Shown piece by piece: positions 19,074 to 28,317 of a stretch of 64,000 nucleotides of DNA. The notes under the pieces are model-generated. The model did not search any database. It worked only from the letters and a program-made list of their open reading frames with translations, and was not told the origin of the DNA. Origin of the DNA: Salicibibacter cibarius (lineage in GTDB: Bacteria; Bacillota; Bacilli; Bacillales; Marinococcaceae); NCBI RefSeq assembly GCF_016495725.1, contig NZ_CP054705.1, positions 1,860,001 to 1,924,000 on the forward strand. The letters run 5' to 3'. The position numbers were made by a program, and so were the translations under genes. The stretch's first letter is position 1. Every line of letters begins with the position of its first letter.

Positions 19074-20276
19074 ATGTTTAAGAAAAACCCGGACTGGCTA
19101 GGCTTAGTAGAGATGAAGGTCGAAGGGGAAGCGCTCGAGGCGTTCATTAATCAATGTGTGAAAAACAATATTTCCTTAACGGAAATCAGGCGGACAAGCA
19201 GCGGTACGAAACTGCAAGCTACCATTCGAATTGCAGACGTTAAACGATTGCGCAATGTAGCAAAAATGACGAATGTATCAGTGCGCTTTGGCAAGCGGCG
19301 CGGACTTTATTTACTCACCCGGCAAGGGCAACGCCGATTTGGCTTTATTATAGGGATCTTGGCATTTTGCGCTGTTCTTGTTCTTCTTTCCCAAATGGTG
19401 TGGCGAGTGGACATTGAAGGTGCTTCCCCGGGAATTGAGCACGAAATTGAAGCGTGGGCAGCCGACATAGGGCTTCAGCCAGGGCAGCCCCAGTGGGAAT
19501 TGCCGCCGGAAGCGGAGATTCAGCAACGAGTGAGCGAAGAAGTCCCGGGAGCCACGTGGATCGGCGTTGAACGAAAGGGGACTACGTATCAATTTCACGT
19601 CGTTGAGCAACATCTCGCCGAAGAGGAAGAAGAGGTTGCACCGCGGAATCTTGTGGCGACCAAAAATGGAGTCATTCGGGATATCTATGTTGAGCACGGA
19701 CGGGCAGAAGTGGCGCCGAACGCCTATGTGGAAGAAGGAGACGTGCTTATTTCCGGTTTGATCGGCCGTGAAGAAAGTGATGCGGAAGATATGGAAGAAA
19801 TTGCGGCTATCGGAGACGTTCGGGCAGAAACATGGTATCGCGGAACGATTGAATTGCCTTTGGAAATTAGCGGTGAAGTATTTACGGGAGAACGTACGAG
19901 AAGCCTTGATGTGCAGTTATTCGGAAATGAGTGGACATTTTGGGGGCAAGATGCCGACCGCTTATTTGAACGTCATCATGTGACAACGGATCAACTGCGA
20001 ATCCCTTTATATTTTACGAACATTCCGTTGCCGGTGGAACGAACAAGCTATGAAGAGAAGGCGGTTGTTACACGGACGTATGAGGAAGACGAGCTTGCAG
20101 AAATTGCAAAACAATTAGGGGAGCGGCAGTTACTCCGCAACTTGGATAGTGAAGCGGAAATTTTATCAGAAAATATTTTACAGGAGCAAAGGGACAGTGG
20201 TAAAGTAAAGTTATCCATCCTTTACGAGGTTGAAGAAGATATCACGAGAGAAGCGCCTATCACACAAGGGGATTGA
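19074..20276 (+). CDS. yqfD: Sporulation protein YqfD
   Basis: Membrane protein of the mother cell engulfment apparatus, with structural similarity to SpoIIIAG/SpoIV-type ring proteins in the family literature. 400 residues from ATG 19074; TTG 19071 is too close to the GGAGG site. A cytosolic N-terminus of ~90 residues, a membrane segment (about 91-110, FIIGILAFCAVLVLL), then a large outer domain with EVPGATWIGVERKGTTY and VATKNGVIRDIYV. Gene order yqfC-yqfD-phoH is conserved. Confidence 0.95.
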   Translation: MFKKNPDWLGLVEMKVEGEALEAFINQCVKNNISLTEIRRTSSGTKLQATIRIADVKRLRNVAKMTNVSVRFGKRRGLYLLTRQGQRRFGFIIGILAFCAVLVLLSQMVWRVDIEGASPGIEHEIEAWAADIGLQPGQPQWELPPEAEIQQRVSEEVPGATWIGVERKGTTYQFHVVEQHLAEEEEEVAPRNLVATKNGVIRDIYVEHGRAEVAPNAYVEEGDVLISGLIGREESDAEDMEEIAAIGDVRAETWYRGTIELPLEISGEVFTGERTRSLDVQLFGNEWTFWGQDADRLFERHHVTTDQLRIPLYFTNIPLPVERTSYEEKAVVTRTYEEDELAEIAKQLGERQLLRNLDSEAEILSENILQEQRDSGKVKLSILYEVEEDITREAPITQGD

Positions 20277-20281
20277 GAAAT

Positions 20282-21259
20282 GTGACCGATCGAAAAGTCA
20301 TTGATTTACATGTACAGGATACAGCTGAATTGCAAACGCTGTTCGGACCCAATGACGTTCATATCAAACGCGCGGAAGAGCAACTGCAAGTTTCCATCGT
20401 CATTCGTGGCGAAGCGCTGGTAGTGAGTGGAAATGGAGAAAGCATCGCCACGATTGAACGTGTATTTGCCCAGTTATTGCAACTTGTACGTAGAGGCACA
20501 GTGCTCGGTGAGCGTGATATTATTTACGCGATCCAACTGGACGGACAAGGACAGTTGGACAAGTTAAACCATATTTATCAAGAAACGATCGCCACCAATG
20601 CCAAAGGCAAACCGATAACGGTGAAAACGCTCGGGCAACAAGATTATGTGAGCGCCATCCGCAATTATGACATGGTGTTTGGGCTCGGTCCCGCCGGCAC
20701 CGGCAAAACGTTTTTGGCGGTCGTGATGGCGGTGTCCGCTTTAAAGGCGGGCAGTGTGCAACGGATCGTTCTTACTCGGCCGGCGATTGAAGCCGGAGAA
20801 AATCTGGGATTTCTCCCCGGAGATCTGAAAGAAAAAGTCGATCCTTATTTGCGGCCGCTATATGATGCGCTCCATGATATTTTTGGTACCGAACATACAT
20901 CGCGATTGATGGAACGAGGAACGATAGAAGTTGCTCCCCTTGCTTACATGCGAGGTCGTACGCTCGATGATGCGTTTGTCATTCTTGATGAAGCCCAAAA
21001 CACTACTCCAGAACAGATTAAAATGTTTCTGACACGAATGGGGTTTGGGTCTACAATGATCGTGAACGGCGATTTAACACAGGTCGATTTGCCAAAAGGA
21101 AAAAAATCGGGCTTACGTATGGCGATCGACATCCTCAAAGAGGTGAATGACATCGCTTTTGTATATTTGAAAGGGGCCGACGTTGTTCGCCATACGATCG
21201 TGCAACGTGTACTCGAGGCCTATGAGAAGTTTGAACACGACGATCAATCTTCAAAGTGA
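20282..21259 (+). CDS. phoH: PhoH family ATPase
   Basis: P-loop protein with an N-terminal KH-like region; probable RNA-associated NTPase. Start GTG 20282 is chosen because AAGGGGA (20266-20272) is nine bases upstream, whereas TTG 20273 abuts it. 325 residues. Walker A FGLGPAGTGKT, LTRPAIEAGENLGFLPGD, and Walker B FVILDEAQNTTPEQIKMFLTR. Overlap with the yqfD end suggests coupling. Confidence 0.95.
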   Translation: MTDRKVIDLHVQDTAELQTLFGPNDVHIKRAEEQLQVSIVIRGEALVVSGNGESIATIERVFAQLLQLVRRGTVLGERDIIYAIQLDGQGQLDKLNHIYQETIATNAKGKPITVKTLGQQDYVSAIRNYDMVFGLGPAGTGKTFLAVVMAVSALKAGSVQRIVLTRPAIEAGENLGFLPGDLKEKVDPYLRPLYDALHDIFGTEHTSRLMERGTIEVAPLAYMRGRTLDDAFVILDEAQNTTPEQIKMFLTRMGFGSTMIVNGDLTQVDLPKGKKSGLRMAIDILKEVNDIAFVYLKGADVVRHTIVQRVLEAYEKFEHDDQSSK

Positions 21260-21276
21260 GTGTTTGGGTGGAGTGA

Positions 21277-23406
21277 ATGGTCATGACAGCAAATAAAAAT
21301 AAAAAGCGGAAATTGCAAACACCCGGGACTCGCTATCGCAGCGTGCGTGTGGGTTTATTTTTACTGCTTGGCATTCTTCTTTATATATCCATGTTTGACA
21401 ACGTTCGGCCTGAGCAACTGGACGTTTCACTCTCCGAACCCGCCCCTGAAGATATTCGTTCCCCTATAACCGTTGAACATGAAGCGCTAACGGCTGAACG
21501 CGAAAAGGCAGCATTGGATGAGCTTGACCCTTCGTACGTTCATCGACATGATTATGTACTTATGCAAACGGAGAAAATCAACACGATTTTTGAACTGGCA
21601 GCGGAATTTCAAGCGGAAGATGATGAGTCCCAAGCGGAACAATTGCAAGAAACGCTTGAAGAAGAGATGGATCAGAGGTTGCCGGAAGAGACACTTGAAA
21701 TATTACTGAATGAAAGCGAAGAGCAACTGATGATTGGGCGGGACGCCGCCCGGAATGCTGTCCATGAAGTGATGAATGAAGAACTCGTTGTCGATGACGT
21801 CCCTGCTGCCAGGGAAGAAGCCGAGGAACGTGTATCCATGTCAATGGGTAACACACAGTTGCAGAACGCGAGTGCTGAGATTGCCAGCCGAATGGTAACG
21901 GCAAATTATATATATGATGATGAAAATACCGCAGAGCGCAGGGAAGAAGCACTTGACGAAGTGGAGCCGGTGCTCATCCGCGAAGGAGAATTGCTTGCCG
22001 AGGAAGGCGAGATCATTGATGCGGGCATTTATGAACAGCTGGACTTGACGGGTCTATTGGATGATGATTTTTCCTTGTTTCCTTATTTAGGATTGTTGCT
22101 GTTCGTCGGAATGATCGTTACTATGGTCGCTTTTTATGCGACGCAAACGAGTTCACCTCTTCGTTATAGCAATCAGGCGCTTTTTCTGTATGTGCTCGTG
22201 TTTTTTATTATGTTGGCAACGATGAAAATCATGAGTGTGCTCAACTTGTTCGACATGGAAGGGATTTTGTGGCTGACGCCGATTGCTCTCGGCACGATGC
22301 TCCTTGCCCAATTGCTTTCTTATCGGGTTGCGCTTTATACAGCTGTCTTGTTGGCTTTAGTCGGGAGTGTTATTTTCAACGCGGAAGCAACAGGCAACTT
22401 TCACGCTACGTTTATGGTTTACGCGCTATTCAGCGGATTGGCCGGGGTGTTTTTTCTCGGAAAAACGCCGCAGGTTGCCAAGATTTTGCAATCAGGCGTC
22501 TTTATCGCTCTCATGAACGCATTAACGGTAACTGCTTTTTATTTTTTAAGCAACGTGCCTCTCGCGTTGGAAAGTTATGGCATTGAAATCGGTTTTGCAG
22601 TGGGATCGGGCTTTTTGGCAGCGGTTTTGACCTTGGGCTTAATGCCTTTTTTTGAAACAGGATTTAACATCCTTTCAAAAACGAAATTAATCGAACTTTC
22701 GAATGCCAACCAGCCATTGTTAAGAAAAATCCTTTTGGAAGCTCCCGGCACTTACCATCATAGCGTCATGGTGGCCAACCTTTCGGAAGCGGCTTGCGAG
22801 GCGATCGGCACCAATGGCTTGCTCGCGCGTGTCGGTGCGTATTATCATGATCTTGGAAAAACGAAACATCCGCATTATTTCATTGAAAACCAAATGAAAA
22901 TCGGCAACCCGCACGACCGCCTTTCTCCGGATGTGAGCAAGCAGATTATTATTGATCACCCTTATGACGGCGCGCGCATGTTGGAAGCGCACAATTTTCC
23001 GAAGCAAATTGTTGATTTCGCCAAAGAACACCATGGAACGTCGTTGGTGAAATATTTTTACCATAAGGCAAAAGAAAAGGGTATGGAACCGGACGAAGCG
23101 GATTATCGTTATCCCGGTCCAAAACCTCGGTTTAAGGAAAGCGCGGTGCTCGGGATCGCGGATAGCGTGGAAGCGGCGGTCCGTTCCATGGATGCGCCGA
23201 CAGGGGAGAAGATCGAAAAACTTGTCAATGGTATTATTCGTGACAAGCTGGTCGATGGGCAATTTGATGAATGTAACCTTACGATGAAAGAATTATCGTC
23301 TGTCGCCAATGCGATGTGCGAGACGTTGCAGGGAACGTTTCATTCCCGAATTGAATATCCCGAAAACAGCGAAAGTGAAAAGGAGAAATCAGCGAATGGC
23401 GGTTGA
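21277..23406 (+). CDS. pgpH: PgpH/YqfF, 7TM-HD c-di-AMP phosphodiesterase
   Basis: Hydrolyses cyclic di-AMP. 709 residues. N-terminal membrane segment (about 23-42), large extracellular helical domain (about 50-260, very acidic), seven membrane segments (about 270-470) and a cytosolic HD domain with APGTYHHSVMVANL, AYYHDLGKTKHPHYF and KEHHGTSLVKYFY carrying the metal ligands. Length and order match B. subtilis YqfF. Overlaps ybeY by 11 bp. Confidence 0.96.
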   Translation: MVMTANKNKKRKLQTPGTRYRSVRVGLFLLLGILLYISMFDNVRPEQLDVSLSEPAPEDIRSPITVEHEALTAEREKAALDELDPSYVHRHDYVLMQTEKINTIFELAAEFQAEDDESQAEQLQETLEEEMDQRLPEETLEILLNESEEQLMIGRDAARNAVHEVMNEELVVDDVPAAREEAEERVSMSMGNTQLQNASAEIASRMVTANYIYDDENTAERREEALDEVEPVLIREGELLAEEGEIIDAGIYEQLDLTGLLDDDFSLFPYLGLLLFVGMIVTMVAFYATQTSSPLRYSNQALFLYVLVFFIMLATMKIMSVLNLFDMEGILWLTPIALGTMLLAQLLSYRVALYTAVLLALVGSVIFNAEATGNFHATFMVYALFSGLAGVFFLGKTPQVAKILQSGVFIALMNALTVTAFYFLSNVPLALESYGIEIGFAVGSGFLAAVLTLGLMPFFETGFNILSKTKLIELSNANQPLLRKILLEAPGTYHHSVMVANLSEAACEAIGTNGLLARVGAYYHDLGKTKHPHYFIENQMKIGNPHDRLSPDVSKQIIIDHPYDGARMLEAHNFPKQIVDFAKEHHGTSLVKYFYHKAKEKGMEPDEADYRYPGPKPRFKESAVLGIADSVEAAVRSMDAPTGEKIEKLVNGIIRDKLVDGQFDECNLTMKELSSVANAMCETLQGTFHSRIEYPENSESEKEKSANGG

Positions 23407-23866
23407 ACTTGATATTGCGGATGAGACAGCGACACTGCCGGAAACGCAGGTGGCGCTAGTCATGAATGTATTACAATCAACGTGTGAACGCCTCGGACTG
23501 CCCGCGGACACAGAGTGTTCATTGCTGTTCGTAGACGCGAATATGATTCAGACATTAAATCGTGATTATCGGGGCAAAGATGCTGTAACGGACGTTTTGT
23601 CTTTTGCCTTAAATGATGAGGATGAAGAGGCAATGGATACCGATCCTGCTGATCATATGCTTGGAGATATCGTTGTTTGCGTCGAGCGGGCGAGATATCA
23701 AGCGGAAGAATATGACCATTCCTTGGAGCGCGAGCTTTGTTTTTTAGCCATTCATGGCTTGCTTCATTTGCTCGGTTACGATCATGGGACGGCCGATGAG
23801 GAACGAGAGATGTTCACGTTGCAGGAGGAATTGTTGAGGGCTTATGGACTGGAGAGAGAAACGTAA
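23396..23866 (+). CDS. ybeY: Endoribonuclease YbeY (rRNA maturation)
   Basis: Metal-dependent RNase for 16S rRNA 3'-end maturation. Start ATG 23396 (MAVELDIADETATL) by family length: 156 residues; the longer upstream frame lies inside pgpH. The zinc motif HGLLHLLGYDHG (H-x3-H-x5-H) and RDYRGKDAVTDVLSFAL are diagnostic. Overlaps pgpH upstream and dgkA downstream. Confidence 0.96.
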   Translation: MAVELDIADETATLPETQVALVMNVLQSTCERLGLPADTECSLLFVDANMIQTLNRDYRGKDAVTDVLSFALNDEDEEAMDTDPADHMLGDIVVCVERARYQAEEYDHSLERELCFLAIHGLLHLLGYDHGTADEEREMFTLQEELLRAYGLERET

Positions 23867-24242
23867 ACAAAAAGGGGTTCGCCGCTTATTTTTTTCCTTT
23901 GTTTTTGCAAGCCGGGGCTTATGGTATGTGCTCAAAAATGAACAAAACATGGTTATTCATATGGCGATCGCGAGCGCCATTCTTGTGCTCGGATTCGTTT
24001 TCGGAATAAGTCCCATCGAATGGGCAATTCTCCTTGTTGTGATTGGCGGAGTGATTACGTTTGAACTGGTCAACACAGCGATTGAACGCGTCGTAGATTT
24101 GGTGAGCGAAGACTATCATCCGCTTGCGAAAATCGCAAAAGATGTAGCCGCGACCGCTGTATTTGTCTATAGCTTAATCGCGGTCGTCGTCGGTATCATT
24201 ATTTTTTATCAACCGTTGCTTGAACTTTTAGGGATAAAATAA
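23844..24242 (+). CDS. dgkA: Undecaprenol kinase (diacylglycerol kinase family)
   Basis: Small integral membrane kinase; Gram-positive members phosphorylate undecaprenol. 132 residues, three membrane helices (about 35-52, 55-72, 100-122). Family signature ITFELVNTAIERVVDLVSED with its catalytic Glu, followed by AKIAKDVAATAVFV. Start ATG 23844 overlaps ybeY by 23 bp. Confidence 0.94.
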   Translation: MDWREKRKQKGVRRLFFSFVFASRGLWYVLKNEQNMVIHMAIASAILVLGFVFGISPIEWAILLVVIGGVITFELVNTAIERVVDLVSEDYHPLAKIAKDVAATAVFVYSLIAVVVGIIIFYQPLLELLGIK

Positions 24243-24258
24243 GGAGATGGAATGGGGC

Positions 24259-24651
24259 ATGGAAACGTTAATTCAGCAAGCAAAAGAAGCAAGGGATTCT
24301 GCGTATGTGCCGTATTCGGGCTTTCCGGTCGGTGCTTGCGCGAAAACCGAAGCCGGCTTTTTTTTCCGGGGATGCAATATCGAAAACGCGTCGTATGGCC
24401 TTTCGAATTGCGGGGAGCGTACCGCGATTTTTAACGCGATTTCGGCAGGCGCGAAGCGAGTGAAAACAATCGCGGTGATCGCGGATACGAAAGAACCGGT
24501 CTCGCCGTGCGGTGCTTGCCGGCAAGTAATGGCGGAATTTATGGACCCTGAGGCGGAAGTGGTGCTTGCGAATTTGCAAGGGGACACTAAAAAAACGACA
24601 GTTGCCGCACTATTGCCGGGTGCATTTGAAGCGGGGGATATGGATGAGTGA
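24259..24651 (+). CDS. cdd: Cytidine deaminase
   Basis: Deaminates cytidine and deoxycytidine in pyrimidine salvage. Start ATG 24259 (METLIQQAKEARDSAYVPYS) by alignment; the ATG at 24247 directly abuts the AAGGAG site. 130 residues. Zinc ligands lie in NCGERTAIF (catalytic Glu) and SPCGACRQVMAEF. The small tetrameric type. Overlaps era by 8 bp. Confidence 0.95.
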   Translation: METLIQQAKEARDSAYVPYSGFPVGACAKTEAGFFFRGCNIENASYGLSNCGERTAIFNAISAGAKRVKTIAVIADTKEPVSPCGACRQVMAEFMDPEAEVVLANLQGDTKKTTVAALLPGAFEAGDMDE

Positions 24652-25540
24652 GTACGTTTCAGGGTTTGCAGCTTTAATCGGACGGCCGAATGCAGGGAAA
24701 TCGACGTTTTTAAACCAAGTGTTGGGACAAAAAATCGCGATTATGAGTGACAAGCCGCAAACGACGCGAAATAAAATTCAGGCGGTACATACAAAAACGG
24801 ATGGACAGATCATTTTTGTCGATACGCCGGGTGTGCATAAACCGAAGCATCAACTCGGTGAGTATATGGTGAAAACAGCCCTCGATTCATTGTCTGAGGT
24901 GGACCTCGTTTTGTTTTTCATCGATGCCTCGGAACCTTTCGGACGGGGGGAGCAGTTTATTCTTGATGCTTTGCAAGAGGTGAAAACGCCGGTGTTTTTG
25001 ATCATGAACAAAATTGACAAAATCCATCCGGACAAAGTGTTGGAACGGATTGAAGAATATCGGCATTATGGGACCTTTGCGGAGGTATTTCCGGTTTCCG
25101 CTCTCCGTGACCAAAATGTGGAGCCGTTGTTGGAACATATTTATAAATATTTGCCGGAAGGTCCGCAGTATTATCCGGAAGAGCAAATCACCGATCATCC
25201 GGAACGCTTTATCATGGCGGAATTTATTCGTGAAAAGGTGTTGGGCCATACCCGAGATGAAATTCCCCATTCGATCGCGGTGATGATTGATGAAGTGCGT
25301 GAAAGGGAAAATCAAAAAACCTATGTACAAGCAACGATCATTGTCGAACGAAAATCGCAAAAGGGAATCATTATCGGACGCAATGGTTCGATGTTAAAAA
25401 CGATCGGACAGGAAGCGAGAAAAGATATCCATGGGCTTCTCGGTACCGATGTGTACCTTGACCTTTGGGTAAAAGTACAAAAGGATTGGCGAAACAAAAG
25501 CCGCTTTCTTCGGGAACAAGGCTATAGCGACAGAGAATAG
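24644..25540 (+). CDS. era: GTPase Era
   Basis: 16S rRNA-binding GTPase for 30S assembly. Start ATG 24644 (MSEYVSGFAALIGRPNAGKS) overlaps the cdd stop; an upstream in-frame extension to 24566 is coding sequence of cdd and is discarded. 298 residues. G1 GRPNAGKST, G3 DTPGVHKP, G4 NKIDK, and a C-terminal KH domain with IIIGRNGSMLKTIG. Confidence 0.97.
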   Translation: MSEYVSGFAALIGRPNAGKSTFLNQVLGQKIAIMSDKPQTTRNKIQAVHTKTDGQIIFVDTPGVHKPKHQLGEYMVKTALDSLSEVDLVLFFIDASEPFGRGEQFILDALQEVKTPVFLIMNKIDKIHPDKVLERIEEYRHYGTFAEVFPVSALRDQNVEPLLEHIYKYLPEGPQYYPEEQITDHPERFIMAEFIREKVLGHTRDEIPHSIAVMIDEVRERENQKTYVQATIIVERKSQKGIIIGRNGSMLKTIGQEARKDIHGLLGTDVYLDLWVKVQKDWRNKSRFLREQGYSDRE

Positions 25541-25544
25541 CCAC

Positions 25545-25682
25545 CCCGAGTCGCAGCGCACGGCGCCCGAACTTGCCTGAAGCAAGGATTTCCGGTCGCC
25601 ATGGAGCGGGCATGGTGCCCGAAAACAGGAATCTGTCGCTTTTTCCGAGCGTTCGACGTTTCTCTTCCCGCCGGCGCCCGAA
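25545..25682 (+). repeat. 52-bp-period palindromic repeat, locus 2
   Basis: GCCCGAA ends at 25571 and 25623 are 52 bp apart; a third at 25682 is 59 bp further on. The best unit is CCGGTCGCCATGGAGCGGGC..GGTGCCCGAA. The spacers form small hairpins of their own (CTTGC ctgaa GCAAG; ACAG gaat CTGT). Same family as 10767-10852 and 38125-38430. No coding potential. Confidence 0.75.
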
Positions 25683-25859
25683 AAGCAAATACGCACGAAC
25701 AAACAGTGATTCCCCCGAAAGCCTTGTTTTTTTCTAACATGTATCTATACTGGAAATTAGGCGCCCGTAAATAGTAAATTTTCTCTGTTATGAGTGCGCC
25801 TGCTTTTGCTCAATCTAACCGTAGATACAAAAACAATAAAACAAGAGGGGGAGCTACAG

Positions 25860-26003
25860 ATGTTAAATTATTGGAAAGTTTTTGCTCTGACTGGTGACCT
25901 CGATGCGTATTTAATGCATAAAGAATATGAATGCACAGATGAATGGGTGGAGCCGGGGGAAGAAGAAGCGGCTTCAACGAAGAGAGACGATGAACACACA
26001 TGA
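25860..26003 (+). CDS. yqzL: YqzL family small protein
   Basis: 47 residues from ATG 25860 with an AGAGGGGGA site. The start MLNYWKVFALTGDLDAYLM follows the YqzL pattern (W-K-F-x-L-T-G-x-x-x-Y-L), followed by an acidic tail. In Bacillus it lies between era and recO exactly as here. Function unknown. Confidence 0.85.
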   Translation: MLNYWKVFALTGDLDAYLMHKEYECTDEWVEPGEEEAASTKRDDEHT

Positions 26004-26020
26004 GCTAAGGATGAGAGTCT

Positions 26021-26770
26021 ATGCTTGAAAAACACGAAGGGCTTGTTATACGTGCGGTTTCCTACGGAGAGGCTAATATTATCCTCACGGTTTTCACAAA
26101 AGAGCGTGGAAAAATCGCGTTGATGGCACGCGGCGCAAAAAAAACAACCAGTCGCTTTGCGGCAGTTAGCCAATTGTTTTCATATGGACTATTTCATTTT
26201 CATTACCGGCCTTCTTCGATGAGCACCCTCTCGCAAGGGGAAGTTTTGGAATCGTTCAGCCAAGTGCGGGCGGATATAGAAAAAACTGCGTATGCCGCTT
26301 ATGTCTGTGAATTGCTCGATGGGGTGACGACGGATCATGAAGCAAGCCCTTCCCTGTTTACGCTCGTTCTTACAGTTTTGCGCTTTCTGGAAAATGGAGA
26401 AGATGCTGAAGTTCTGCTTCGAATGGTTGAGTTAAAACTAACGAAAACGGCCGGAATTAAACCTGAGTTGGATCGGTGTGTGAATTGCGGGATAACCGCG
26501 GGAGATTTTTCATTTTCCGTAAAAGAAGCCGGTTTTCTTTGTGAAACGTGTAGCAAATTTGATACACATCGGTTTTTGTTAACGTCGAGACAAGTTCAAT
26601 TGATGAGAACGCTTTACTATATCGAGCCCGAGCGGCTTGGACAGATTCGTGTGAAACCTGAAACGAAAACTGTGCTTCATCATCTTCTCGAATCGTATTA
26701 CGATACATATTCAGGATTAATGCTAAAGTCCAAACGGTTTCTGGACCAGTGGCAACAATGGAAACCTTGA
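26021..26770 (+). CDS. recO: DNA repair protein RecO
   Basis: Loads RecA and anneals ssDNA with RecF/RecR. 249 residues: N-terminal OB fold (GLVIRAVSYGEANIILTVFT), helical middle, and a CxxC...CxxC zinc site (CVNCG, CETC). Weak ribosome site. Only 17 bp after yqzL, so likely co-transcribed. Confidence 0.95.
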   Translation: MLEKHEGLVIRAVSYGEANIILTVFTKERGKIALMARGAKKTTSRFAAVSQLFSYGLFHFHYRPSSMSTLSQGEVLESFSQVRADIEKTAYAAYVCELLDGVTTDHEASPSLFTLVLTVLRFLENGEDAEVLLRMVELKLTKTAGIKPELDRCVNCGITAGDFSFSVKEAGFLCETCSKFDTHRFLLTSRQVQLMRTLYYIEPERLGQIRVKPETKTVLHHLLESYYDTYSGLMLKSKRFLDQWQQWKP

Positions 26771-26820
26771 CAACAACCGGTTATTGGCGTATGGTTTTAT
26801 ACAAAACAAATATTGACAAC

Positions 26821-27016
26821 TATACTGAGAAGAAGAGTAGTACTTGGAACGCGGCAGTGAGTCAGCGATGTGGGATGGTGAAAGCCACAACTGCCGGTCC
26901 TCGGAAGGCGCTTTGGAGTATAACGACAAAGGGGCATCCGGCTGGCAAACGGGTGCAACTAGGGTGGAACCGCGGGAAAACTCCCGTCCCTAAGATAGTC
27001 TTGGGGGCGGGAGTTT
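26821..27016 (+). promoter_or_regulatory. T-box riboswitch (glycine) upstream of glyQS
   Basis: Stem I begins near GAGAAGAAGAGTAGTA; the probable specifier codon is GGC at 26907-26909 (Gly, in a GAAGGCGC context). The T-box AGGGTGGAACCGCG is at 26961-26974, followed by a GC-rich terminator (about 26978-26989 with 27003-27016) and TTTTT. Uncharged tRNA-Gly would stabilise the antiterminator. A TATACT at 26821 may be its -10. Glycyl-tRNA synthetase genes follow, after two inserted repeats. Confidence 0.93.
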
Positions 27017-27031
27017 TTAGTGTTGCTTGGT

Positions 27032-27063
27032 AGGTAAGAAAGTATAAATCAACTTTCTTACCT
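27032..27063 (+). repeat. Hairpin repeat A, copy in the glyQ leader
   Basis: Perfect 12-bp stem AGGTAAGAAAGT / ACTTTCTTACCT with 8-nt loop ATAAATCA. The same stem-loop, inverted, is at 61098-61133, where it is directly joined to repeat B. Confidence 0.85.
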
Positions 27064-27066
27064 CCA

Positions 27067-27347
27067 TAGGGACTGTTGAATAACGGAAAAAGACTGGCAC
27101 ATAAGCATTTTCCGTTGGTGTTGTCAAAGCTGGATGCACGAAAATCCATCCTATAAGCAGAAAAACTCTGGCAACGTACGGAGGGATGACGCTGCAATGG
27201 CGAGATTGCTACGGAAAAACGGACGCGTCAAGACCCCGCAGCGCCGGTTTTGTGCGAGGAGGCTTGACCGTTCTTCCGCGGAAAGTGAAGCCATGGAAGC
27301 GGCCTCCCGGCTTCAGCTGATATTTGCAAGTTGTTCAGCAATCCCTA
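27067..27347 (+). mobile_element. 281-bp MITE-like element in the glyQ leader
   Basis: Terminal inverted repeats TAGGGACTGTTGAA (27067-27080) and TTCAGCAATCCCTA (27334-27347) match at 12 of 14 positions. Flanks read ...TTACCTCCA | element | CATAAGTGCAAC..., whereas the unoccupied relative at 61 kb (reverse strand) reads TTACCTGCATAAGTGCAAC. Removing the element and one CA gives exactly that arrangement. It encodes no transposase, so it is non-autonomous. A truncated relative is at 37895. It sits between the T-box terminator and glyQ, lengthening the leader. Confidence 0.8.
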
Positions 27348-27402
27348 CATAAGTGCAACGAAGGCTTTCACTATAAAAGCTTGGCGAAAAGCCAAGTTTA
27401 AA
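27348..27402 (+). repeat. Hairpin repeat B, glyQ copy
   Basis: CATAAGTGCAACGAAGGCTT, then AAGCTTGGCGAAAAGCCAAG followed by TTT. The last 17 bases form a terminator-like CTTGGC-GAAAA-GCCAAG stem 28 bp before glyQ. Related copies precede dnaG (32237-32274) and ispG (61037-61098, reverse strand), always in sense with the gene. Confidence 0.75.
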
Positions 27403-27429
27403 AAACGAACCAAAAAAAGGAGTTTCGAT

Positions 27430-28317
27430 ATGAACGTTCAGGAAGTTATTTTACACTTGCAATCGTATTGGGCAAAGCAGAATTGCTTTCTTATGCAACC
27501 ATATGATGTGGAGAAAGGCGCGGGAACAATGAATCCAATGACGTTTCTGCGAAGCATCGGCCCCGAGCCATGGAATGTGGCCTATGTGGAACCATCGAGA
27601 CGCCCGTCGGACGGCAGGTATGGGGAAAACCCGAACCGTCTTTATCAACATCATCAATTTCAGGTCATCATGAAGCCTTCCCCGAATAATATTCAGGACC
27701 TTTATCTTGGAAGCCTACAGGCGCTTGGCATCAATCCCGAAGAACATGATATTCGTTTCGTTGAAGATAACTGGGAAGACGCTACCCTTAACGCCTGGGG
27801 GCTAGGTTGGGAAGTCTGGCTCGATGGCATGGAAATTACGCAGTTCACCTATTTCCAGCAGGTCGGTGGCCTTGACGCGGACCCTGTGGCGGTTGAGCTC
27901 ACTTACGGGATCGAGCGGCTTTGCTCCTATATCCAGGATAAAGAGAATGTGTTTGATCTTGAATGGCAAGATGGATTTACATTCGGGGACATTTTTTATC
28001 AGCCGGAATACGAGCAGTCCATGTACACGTTTAAAGTCGCCGATCATGATATGCTCAAACAGTTGTTTATGACGTACGAAAAAGAAGCAGAAAGGATATT
28101 GGAAGAGCAGCTTGTGTTCCCTGCTTACGATTACATTTTGAAGTGTTCCCATACCTTTAATCTGCTTGATGCCGGTGGTGCGATATCGGTGACCGAGCGC
28201 ACAGGTTATATCGGGAGAGTGCGGAAACTTGCAAAAAGATGCGCCTCCATTCATTACGCCAACCGGGAGAAACTTGGCTTCCCGTTATTAAAAGAGGAAA
28301 AGGAGGAGGCAAAATAA
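27430..28317 (+). CDS. glyQ: Glycyl-tRNA synthetase alpha subunit
   Basis: Catalytic subunit of the bacterial alpha2beta2 GlyRS. Start ATG 27430 ([19 protein letters not shown]) with AAGGAG; the upstream frame extends into repeats and is not coding. 295 residues. Class II motifs: [39 protein letters not shown] and YGIERL. Stop overlaps the glyS start (TAATG). Confidence 0.97.
   Translation: MNVQEVILHLQSYWAKQNCFLMQPYDVEKGAGTMNPMTFLRSIGPEPWNVAYVEPSRRPSDGRYGENPNRLYQHHQFQVIMKPSPNNIQDLYLGSLQALGINPEEHDIRFVEDNWEDATLNAWGLGWEVWLDGMEITQFTYFQQVGGLDADPVAVELTYGIERLCSYIQDKENVFDLEWQDGFTFGDIFYQPEYEQSMYTFKVADHDMLKQLFMTYEKEAERILEEQLVFPAYDYILKCSHTFNLLDAGGAISVTERTGYIGRVRKLAKRCASIHYANREKLGFPLLKEEKEEAK

Noticed and set aside
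26749-27352. Short plus- and minus-strand reading frames over the T-box and MITE-like element
   Set aside because: They run through the T-box terminator, repeat hairpins and the transposon ends, lack ribosome sites and resemble no protein.
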